Positions 9,525-15,608 of a stretch of DNA of 15,608 nt are shown here, piece after piece. Position 1 is the stretch's first letter; each line of letters opens with the position of its first letter. The translations under genes and the position numbers were made by a program. Location of the stretch: the NCBI GenBank assembly GCA_000697475.1, contig JNEU01000866.1, forward strand, positions 1 to 15,608, given 5' to 3'. The notes under the pieces were generated by a model. That model did not search any database. It saw nothing but the letters and a program-made list of their open reading frames with translations, and had not been told where the DNA came from. Origin of the DNA: Lichtheimia corymbifera B2541. Its lineage: Eukaryota; Mucoromycota; Mucoromycetes; Mucorales; Lichtheimiaceae.

Positions 9525-10915
9525 ATGGTTTTTCGGCTAGTTATCGCAAATGACCCAGGGGTGTTGCATAGCGACGGCTCTACTCAACATGAGCCTTCCT
9601 CAATGCTAATCTCGACTCATTCGTCGAATGCATCCACTCAACCTAAACGTGCCTCAAAGCCTGGCCAGTCTTATGTCCAAGCTGCGCGTCAAGGTTTATC
9701 GCAAAAAGAAAAGAATCATCATTCTGTTACGCTTTTGCCAAAACATGCGTCAGACGCTGTTCGTTCCCAGCTTCTCTCTGTTAGCCGTGAAGGCGAAATC
9801 TCAGCTCGTTATCTTCTTCGCAGAGGTTCTGAAGACTTGAGCGTTTTCTTTGATGTTTCTACTGCATCTGTCACTGAAGCCGAATTTTTCAAGACTGCGC
9901 GGGTACTCCTACCTGATTGGGATGTAGGAATCCGTATGCTACCCCACCGCGACAAAGGACGCCTTTTATATGAGATGACATTGCCTGACGAGAAAACTTG
10001 CAATAAAGTCATTCAGAACGGCGTATCGATTTGAAGTAATCATTTTGCTGCAGTGAGGTCTCTTCCTCCCACTCATCAGTTGACCAAGCTCGAGCTTGAA
10101 AAAATTCCCACCTGCCTTTCAGTACAGGATTTGGAACAAGGGTTTCGTGCGGCTCTATCCCCTTTTGGCACAGTGTTGCAATTGTGTTTATACAGACCTG
10201 TTGAGAGATGGTTCCAAGGGTATGGCTATGCTGTGATCTTGAATCAGGATGGTGAAGAGAGTACCAATGGATTGACTCATCGTATTCATTATGGTGAAAT
10301 CAATGGTCGCGATCGTGAATTCTATGCTACATGGAAGGATATGGGCATGTATTGCAGATACTGACATGCTTCAGACCACGTGATCTCGAAATGTCCTACT
10401 CGTCCTTCTCACGGTTGTTTTAACTTGTCGTATCAAGCAATAAAAATGGGTAGACGATAAGTCAGTCATACGAAGATAATGATTATATTTAAGATATGCT
10501 TAATCCAAGGTATTTTTATTCTATGAGTGAAACTACAGCTGAGATAAGACGACGGTAGACGCACCATTCATGGTGCGGTATTAGATCTGTTAGGCTGATA
10601 GATGAATGCTAGAGTTTTAGGATGTGTGTGAGATATCGGTGTTCCTGATGACAAGTGGCAACCGATGAATGTAGGATACCATTTGTTCATGCCTAAGATA
10701 CACATGTTGAATCTTATTGGGTATGATGGATAGCCTGAATAAAACACAACTGCAACAAACCTGGTCACATTGCAGTCAACTGCCCACACTTGCCCAATGA
10801 AGTGCCCTATAAACCAGCCCATAAGACTACTTCTTCAGTCACGGATCCTAATAGCTTGCCTAGTGGCAACAAGTCTCAGCGTCAGAAAGCTACCAAGATT
10901 GAGCGAGGTGCATGA
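9525..10915 (+). pseudogene. Decayed LINE ORF1 (nucleocapsid-like, CCHC knuckles), broken by stops and an insertion
   Basis: One frame runs from ATG 9525 through TGA 10032-10034 and on to TGA 10362-10364. The N-terminal region has QSYVQAARQ, which resembles the TWANVVRN segment of the second ORF1 at 13460. The middle (LTKLELEKIPTCLSVQDLEQ, then FGTVLQLCLYRPVE) matches the layout of that protein's RNA-binding-like region. The second TGA sits exactly where knuckle 1 (C-X2-C-X4-H-X4-C) needs its second cysteine: CRY, stop, HASDHVISKC. Knuckle 2 starts at 10416 (CFN) and resumes at 10751 (CNKPGHIAVNC) after 326 inserted bases. The relic ends near 10915, where the foldback element begins. No ORF2 follows. 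It belongs to a different LINE lineage from the one at 13384. Confidence 0.75.
10425..10750. mobile_element. 326 bp insertion splitting zinc knuckle 2 of the ORF1 relic
   Basis: Removing this segment restores a perfect C-X2-C-X4-H-X4-C knuckle across the joint. AAC flanks it on both sides (10422-10424 and 10748-10750), a possible 3 bp target duplication. No clear terminal inverted repeat and no coding capacity are visible; a small hairpin GCACCA/TGGTGC lies at 10561-10576. It is not an intron: the ends are not GT-AG at the joint. A short non-autonomous element is the likeliest identity. Confidence 0.5.
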
Positions 10916-11626
10916 TGGCATTCTCTGTTTAAAGGGCAGGTTACATACTTTTTCTATATCACCCGTCCGCCGTTTCGTTCTGTTTTTTTGCTCTCTGATC
11001 CGGACACAGCCTTCCGCACCTCTTTCATTATCAGCTCGAAGTTGAGTGAGAATGAACCAAGTTCACTTTTGCGATGACATCTGTTACTATAGAATAGGCA
11101 AACATAAACAGGGATCTAACACAAAACTTTACAATAAAGCTAGGGCTGGTTACTAGAGTAATGTTGATCAGCATGGTCGAAAGTATATTATGCAAGAGTC
11201 CTAGCATCTAGATAGGCAATCTCAAAATTAGTGGTTTTACCACTGGCCAAATTAAATTCAGGTCGACCTCTTGAAATATTTTGGCTAACATCCACAATCG
11301 GTAAATTTGAGATTGCACACCAGGATGCTGAAACTTTGGCACATGGTACTTTCGACCATGCTGATCAAGGTTGTTCTAGTAATCACCCCTATGCTTCATT
11401 GTAAAATTTTGTGTTACACCACGGTTTATGTTTCCCTATTGTATAGTAACAAATGCTATCATAGAAGTGATCTTGGTTCATTCTCACCCAACTTCGCACT
11501 AATAGTAAGGAATGTGCGGAAGGCCTCGTTCGTGTAAGAAAGCTAGCAAACAGAACGGAATTCCCCAAGCTTTACATACGTATACTATGTAACCGTCCTT
11601 CATACATAACATGCTATCATGCACCT
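10916..11626. repeat. Long palindrome / foldback element centred on AGGTCGACCT
   Basis: The left half and the reverse complement of the right half align over about 350 bp each. Outer ends are AGGTGCATGAT (10916) and its complement ending at 11626. Inner matches include GGTTACATA (10939 with 11594), CGTTCTGTTT (10976 with 11557), GAATGAACCAAG, and GATCAGCATGGTCGAAAGTA. The centre is the 10 bp palindrome AGGTCGACCT at 11260-11269. Arms differ by scattered substitutions, so it is not a recent inversion artefact. No coding sequence is present. It abuts, and probably truncated, the ORF1 relic. Confidence 0.85.
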
Positions 11627-11664
11627 TTACCACATTGGTACTAACATGTGGTGGGTAACCTGCC

Positions 11665-11884
11665 ATCAATGCTCCTGCTCAAAATATTCATCCCCACGAT
11701 TCCAAAAACGGTAATCTGAGCCGATATGAACGAGATACGCCGAAGCAAGTACCACTCTAGTTCATATACTGTATGTGCGTGGTGTCGCAACAGATATGTG
11801 ACTCTTAGACCATATCTTGGTCTAATCAACCCGGATTAGTGGAATTCAATCGTGGGGACGAATATCTTGAGAAGCTGCATTGAT
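11665..11884. repeat. Imperfect inverted repeat
   Basis: Arms 11665-11702 and 11848-11884 pair through ATCAATGC, CTCAA, ATATTC and CCCCACGATT, separated by about 145 bp. A second short pair inside the loop (GATATGAAC with GTTCATAT) extends the symmetry. It sits between the large palindrome and the 347 bp tandem repeat. Confidence 0.65.
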
Positions 11885-11918
11885 TATAGTTTAGCAAGTC
11901 CTGGTTAGTATGAACCAG

Positions 11919-12600
11919 GTGTATGCGCCGGATTCATGAATTTTGGTTTACTATGCAGTTTGTTGGGGTTCCATTATTATAGCTTGAAATTTGGTGAGAT
12001 GCTCCGCTACAGCATGCTGATAAATTCCATTCATTTCAAAACAATAGGTTTCATTGTGTCCAACTTAATGCGGGCGCCGATAGAGCTAAATAAGCATGTC
12101 CGGCGCTCCCATAACGTGGGATCACATGGTACCATGATCAAACTTTCTCCCAACATGCTCCTCAGCATGCTGATCAATTTGGTCTTCATAAAGACCCCAT
12201 GTTTCATTCACAGATTTTGCATGCGAGCACCTAATGGGGTCAACACTATAAGGCGGTCGGAGACGGGGTGTACGCCAGATTCATGAAAATTGATTTAATA
12301 GGCAGTTTGTTAGGGTTCCATTTTTATAGCTTGAAATTTGGTGAGATGCTCCGCTATGTCATGGTGATGAATTCCATTCATTACAAAACAATAGGTTTCA
12401 TTGTGTCCAACTTAATGCAGGCGCCGATAGAGCAAAATAACCATGACCGGCGCTCCTTAAAGGTAGGATCACATGGTACCATGATCACACTTTCACATAA
12501 TATAGTTCTGAGCATGCTCGTCAATTTGGTCCTCATAAAGACCACACATTTCATTGTAGAGTTTAGAGGTGATATTTTTGCATATGCTTTAACCATGACG
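11919..12600 (+). repeat. 347 bp direct tandem repeat, two copies
   Basis: Copy 1 (about 11919-12265) and copy 2 (about 12267-12600) align with a constant offset of 347 bp: CAGTTTGTT at 11956 and 12303, AGCTTGAAATTTGGTGAGATG at 11981 and 12328, ACCATGATCA at 12131 and 12478. Each copy contains two TTTCATT-bearing half-units about 149 bp apart, a GCGCCG/CGGCGC hairpin, and the palindrome CATGGTACCATG. Copy 1 also has TCAGCATGCTGA. Open frames across it follow the repeat and are not called as genes. Confidence 0.85.
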
Positions 12601-13383
12601 CTATAGGGAGAGTGGTGTTTGTTCATTATCAACTATGATGCAAATGAGCTCTGTTAAACAAGCACGCCTCTCCGCATCTTCCATTCTATTAGGGCTAAGC
12701 TAGTTCACAGTGAACAAACACCACCTTTCATATAGCGTAATGGTTACAGCATATGTAAAACACAAAGATGCCCATAACTAAAAATGCTACAATGAAACGT
12801 GGGGTTTTCAATCGAACAACGTTGCTTGTTGAGGTCAAGCGCACCTTGTGTAGAAGTTTCACGATCGTTGTAGCCAATCTCAAAATCACCCAATGTCACC
12901 ACCAGCCTCGTCGAAAAAAATTCAAGAGCCCGACCAAAATATTTTTGGCTGGTGGTGACATCGCGGATTTTGAGATTGCCTACAACGATCGTGAAACTTC
13001 TACACAAGGTGCGCTACACCACACCGAGCAACTTTGTTCGATTGAAGACCCCACGTTTCATTGCAGCATTTTATGTAAGGTATGGGCACCTTTGTGTTTT
13101 ACATATGGTATAAGCGTGATGCTATACAGAGAGTGGCGTTTGTTCGTTGTGATGTATCATACAAATGATCTGTGTGTACACGATCACGCCCCTGCGCACC
13201 TTCCGCTCTATCAATGTCGACCTACGTGACAATGAACAAACATCACTTATCATATAGTAGCATCATGCTTATACCATATGTAAAACACAAAGATGCCCAT
13301 AACTAAAAGTTCTACAATGAAACGTGGGGTCTACAATCGAACAAAGTTGCTCAGTGGGGCCAAGCGCACCTTGTGTAGAAGTT
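12580..13383 (+). repeat. 525 bp tandem repeat whose unit is a stem-loop plus a long palindrome
   Basis: Copy 1 is 12580-13101, copy 2 is 13102-13383 (cut off). In copy 1 a stem-loop (12580-12633 paired with 12703-12755) is followed by a palindrome (12755-12907 paired with 12947-13102, joined at CCAGCC/GGCTGG). Copy 2 repeats the stem-loop (13102-13150 with 13230-13280) and the first ~100 bp of the palindrome arm. That arm matches 12755-12858 at a fixed offset of 525 with about 90% identity and stops abruptly after 13383. Shared words include GTAAAACACAAAGATGCCCA and GCGCACCTTGTGTAGAAGTT. There is no coding capacity. Confidence 0.85.
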
Positions 13384-13459
13384 AAGTAACGGCTCTTCCC
13401 GCTATTTTTCATTTTTGTGGAAATAGACCAATCACAGCACGCATCAACAACTACCATCC

Positions 13460-14722
13460 ATGACAACAACACCTCCTACCCAAACGCCTACAACACGTAG
13501 GACTTGGGCAAATGTGGTCCGCAATAAGAGCATCACTCTATATGAAGAAAAAGGATACGAAGAGGCCCGTAGGGCTCGACAAGCTGAGGCTATCTTAACT
13601 AGAGGTTTGAACGCCAATGCAGTCATCTTCGATTTTGGTACCAACATACCTTCCAAGGCAGAGGCATATCGCGCCATTAAGCAGATTGGCCCCATCACCG
13701 GTGCTAGAACTATTTCACGATCCCGCAACCCTCGTTCACTTCTTGTTGAAGCTCGTTATGTGAATGATAATCACCGTGATAAAGCTATAAAAGAAGGAGT
13801 CCATTATGATAACATCACCTACCGTGCCACCCGGGCTATCACAGTTGACGCCGATATCACGAAGGTCAACTTCTCGCAATTACCTTTCTTGCCACCTGAA
13901 GACATTCGCAAGGCTTTAGAGGACACCATGAATCAATATGGTCGGGTATGTCAAATCCGTCTATACGTCGAACCTGAGACAGAAACTTTCGAAGGCGAAG
14001 CTACCGTCATTCTGGACCGTACACTACCAGCTGAGGCTATGCAATCCGACAATGGATCCTACTACCGACCTTTATCCCGATTTATTCATATTGATGCATG
14101 GGATGAAATATTCCCCGCCTCTTGGAAAAATGCACCTCCTGTGTGCCGTTATTGTCGTACTGAAGGCCATCGTAAAGACGCCTGCCCCCAACTACAAGAT
14201 ATCAAGTGTTATCATTGCCACCTCACAGGCCATATCCGCCGTAATTGCCCTGTTGCCCGAAAGGAACGACTCCAAAAGAACATGGCTTCACTCACCGACA
14301 CTGAATTGCTTGCCCAGTATCCCTCTCCACAACAACCGACAACAACTCAGACTCAACAATCAGCTACCAGCACTACTCACCAATCGGATGATACGACTAT
14401 TATCAGCAATTCCAACATTGATTCGGAACAACATACAACACAACAACCTCTTGACCAGCCTTCGAACGATGCAGCCACCAGCAACAACGACAACGACAAC
14501 CAATTCAACTCTCAGTTTTCAGACGATGACTCCTCCAGCCAATCTCATGACGACATTGACATGCCATTGGCCGACTTGGAAGATCATTCTTCTAGTGACA
14601 CGGATAATTATACACCCAGCAAAAAACAACGCACTGAACCCAGCGATCGCAACACCCGATCAATGACACGACACCAATCACAGCTAATCGACGAGGGATC
14701 AACAAGCCCTAATCAACAATAA
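13460..14722 (+). CDS. LINE ORF1 protein, nucleocapsid-like with two CCHC knuckles
   Basis: 420 residues. ORF1 proteins of LINEs bind element RNA and form the ribonucleoprotein used for target-primed reverse transcription. A basic N-terminus (TTRRTWANVVRN, residues 11-22) leads into two globular segments (about 50-125 and 127-215, the second with VNFSQLPFLPPEDIRKAL and YGRVCQIRLYVEPE, reminiscent of RRM-like folds). Two perfect C-X2-C-X4-H-X4-C knuckles follow: C229/C232/H237/C242 and C250/C253/H258/C263. Residues about 285-420 are a Gln/Thr/Asn/Asp/Ser-rich disordered tail with a basic patch (SKKQRTEPSDRNTRS). There are no stops or frameshifts. ATG 13460 is the first in-frame start after the 76 bp leader; T at -3 makes it a weak context. 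ORF2 begins one base after its stop codon, suggesting coupled translation. Confidence 0.85.
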   Translation: MTTTPPTQTPTTRRTWANVVRNKSITLYEEKGYEEARRARQAEAILTRGLNANAVIFDFGTNIPSKAEAYRAIKQIGPITGARTISRSRNPRSLLVEARYVNDNHRDKAIKEGVHYDNITYRATRAITVDADITKVNFSQLPFLPPEDIRKALEDTMNQYGRVCQIRLYVEPETETFEGEATVILDRTLPAEAMQSDNGSYYRPLSRFIHIDAWDEIFPASWKNAPPVCRYCRTEGHRKDACPQLQDIKCYHCHLTGHIRRNCPVARKERLQKNMASLTDTELLAQYPSPQQPTTTQTQQSATSTTHQSDDTTIISNSNIDSEQHTTQQPLDQPSNDAATSNNDNDNQFNSQFSDDDSSSQSHDDIDMPLADLEDHSSSDTDNYTPSKKQRTEPSDRNTRSMTRHQSQLIDEGSTSPNQQ

Positions 14723-14723
14723 T

Positions 14724-15608
14724 ATGATAAATAACAATACAGCACGCATTGCCTCTCTGAACGCTCGTAGTGTTCTCAAAGAGGCAAATCACAATCAGTA
14801 TCATCAACAATCTCAATTCACCCGCTATTTACGATCTCGACACCTCAACATCGACATTTTGGCTTTACAGGAAGTATCCCAGACAAAAGCACATTCACTT
14901 ACTAACCAAGATCTCAATCGCCTCCATTGTCTCTTTCCCAACTCCTCTTCATGTTACACCAAACACTGTGCCCTTATTTGCCTCAACCCACGTTACACTC
15001 TCCATGACACCTATGTGACACCCGATCAACGTTGTATTGTATCCACTATTTGTACGTCACATGGGACTCTTTGTCGTGTGGTGGTACTTTATGCAAATGC
15101 AGAGTATCGCTACCGCAGAGAGTTTTTCTCATCCATCCTCAAGCTCCCTTGTTTCATAGATTTTCAGGATCCATGCTTTGTCATAGGCGATTTCAACTCT
15201 CATCTTCACACCCGACTACCTCCCGGCATTAGACCATGGGGTCACTTCCTTCTCAATCACTGCTACAATTGCTTGTATCCTCAGCTCACCGAGAGTCTTT
15301 CACCTCAAAACCCAGCACCTACGTATCATCATGGTGACAACACTCACACCACGGTGGATTACATCTTTGCGTCTCCCTCTTTACGATCATGTGTAACCAA
15401 TGCAAGGCAATGGCTCCTATCACCTGAATGGACGGACCACGAGTTACTCAGCATCGATTTACGGATCAACAACATCGACCCGGGACCTGGTTGTTGGCGC
15501 TTCAATCCTTATCTTCTCCAACAACCATCCTTTGATCAGCTTTTGAAAGATACGGTGAATGGATACTTTCGACAATTAGACACTTCCAGCATTGAGCCAC
15601 AACAAGCG
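14724..15608 (+). CDS. LINE ORF2, APE-type endonuclease domain (partial, open at edge)
   Basis: The frame is open for 295 codons from ATG 14724 to the last base of the window. It shows the ordered motifs of the exonuclease-endonuclease-phosphatase fold: SLNARS (N13), LALQEV (E50), GDFNSH (D156, N158), TVDYIF (D212) and TDHELL (D238, H239). In LINEs this domain nicks the target DNA to prime reverse transcription. All catalytic positions are intact. After the endonuclease comes a WRFNPYLL segment of the kind that begins the linker to the reverse transcriptase, which would lie just outside. ORF2 is in another frame from ORF1 and starts after a single intervening base. Confidence 0.88.
   Translation, partial: MINNNTARIASLNARSVLKEANHNQYHQQSQFTRYLRSRHLNIDILALQEVSQTKAHSLTNQDLNRLHCLFPNSSSCYTKHCALICLNPRYTLHDTYVTPDQRCIVSTICTSHGTLCRVVVLYANAEYRYRREFFSSILKLPCFIDFQDPCFVIGDFNSHLHTRLPPGIRPWGHFLLNHCYNCLYPQLTESLSPQNPAPTYHHGDNTHTTVDYIFASPSLRSCVTNARQWLLSPEWTDHELLSIDLRINNIDPGPGCWRFNPYLLQQPSFDQLLKDTVNGYFRQLDTSSIEPQQA

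Larger units (their letters stand above)
13384..15608 (+). mobile_element. LINE (non-LTR retrotransposon), 5' part
   Basis: The 5' boundary is set where identity to the interrupted satellite arm ends (13383/13384). A 76 bp leader precedes ORF1 (13460-14722) and ORF2 (from 14724), both uninterrupted. The reverse transcriptase, the 3' end and any target duplication are beyond the window. The presence of a leader with both frames open suggests a full-length or near full-length copy. The endonuclease is of the apurinic (APE) type; the clade cannot be fixed without the RT. Confidence 0.8.

Noticed and set aside
10032..10364. Reassignment or readthrough of TGA in the ORF1 relic
   Set aside because: The other genes here end at TGA or TAA in the normal way, the frame is also broken by a 326 bp insertion, and one TGA replaces a metal-binding cysteine; plain decay is simpler.
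10425..10750. Intron in the ORF1 relic
   Set aside because: The restored joint does not have GT-AG ends, the length is far above the 49-69 bp seen in this window, and LINE ORFs are not normally spliced.
12305..12316. TTAGGG-like word suggesting a telomeric repeat
   Set aside because: A single occurrence with no tandem copies.
11936..12606. Two similar open frames of 112-116 codons
   Set aside because: They are the two copies of the 347 bp tandem repeat read in related frames; similarity reflects the DNA repeat, not protein conservation.
12768..13229. 153-codon plus-strand frame in the palindrome block
   Set aside because: It runs through both arms of a palindrome and follows the repeat; the protein has no domain.

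Overview
The window looks like nuclear DNA of an early-diverging filamentous fungus, most likely Mucoromycota. This is inferred from short GT-AG introns of 49-69 bp, a KRBA2/Ginger-type integrase gene split by such introns, and LINE ORF1 proteins with paired CCHC knuckles. No taxon-specific marker gene is present, so the assignment is tentative. The region is repeat-rich accessory DNA: two genes with reconstructable introns (one running off the left edge), two LINE elements (one decayed, one intact as far as it is visible), and a dense block of palindromic satellite-like repeats.

Layout, left to right. (1) 1-2779, minus strand: eight exons of an integrase gene (HHCC zinc finger, DDE core, acidic repeat tail, SH3-like C-terminal segment); the 3' end lies outside the window. 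(2) About 3203-3345: an array of a palindromic motif around TTGTACTAGTACAA, between the integrase gene and the next gene. (3) 3917-5582, plus strand: a four-exon orphan gene with a membrane-like N-terminus, a Val/Asp/Gly-rich middle and a Pro/Thr- then poly-Ser C-terminus. Coding-like sequence continues in frame after its stop. (4) About 5583-9524: no confident gene. It holds decayed, degenerate ~75 bp repeats, a CAAT-rich tract and several intron-like GT-AG segments, including one weak three-exon candidate (8505-9025).

(5) 9525-10915: a dead LINE ORF1 with two in-frame TGA codons. One of them replaces a zinc-knuckle cysteine. A 326 bp insertion splits the second knuckle. (6) About 10916-13383: nested palindromes and tandem repeats that share a diverged module. 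They comprise a ~700 bp foldback centred on AGGTCGACCT, a smaller inverted repeat, a 347 bp direct tandem and a 525 bp direct tandem whose unit is itself a stem-loop plus a ~350 bp palindrome. (7) 13384 to the right edge: the 5' end of a LINE with ORF1 (420 aa) and ORF2 (complete APE-type endonuclease, open at the edge), apparently inserted into an arm of the 525 bp repeat.

The most unusual element is the foldback/satellite block. Next come the palindromic motif array upstream of the integrase gene and the stop-restart junction (TAATATG) between the LINE ORFs. No RNA genes, CRISPR arrays or prokaryotic features were seen. All homology calls are from motif recognition; no searches were run.
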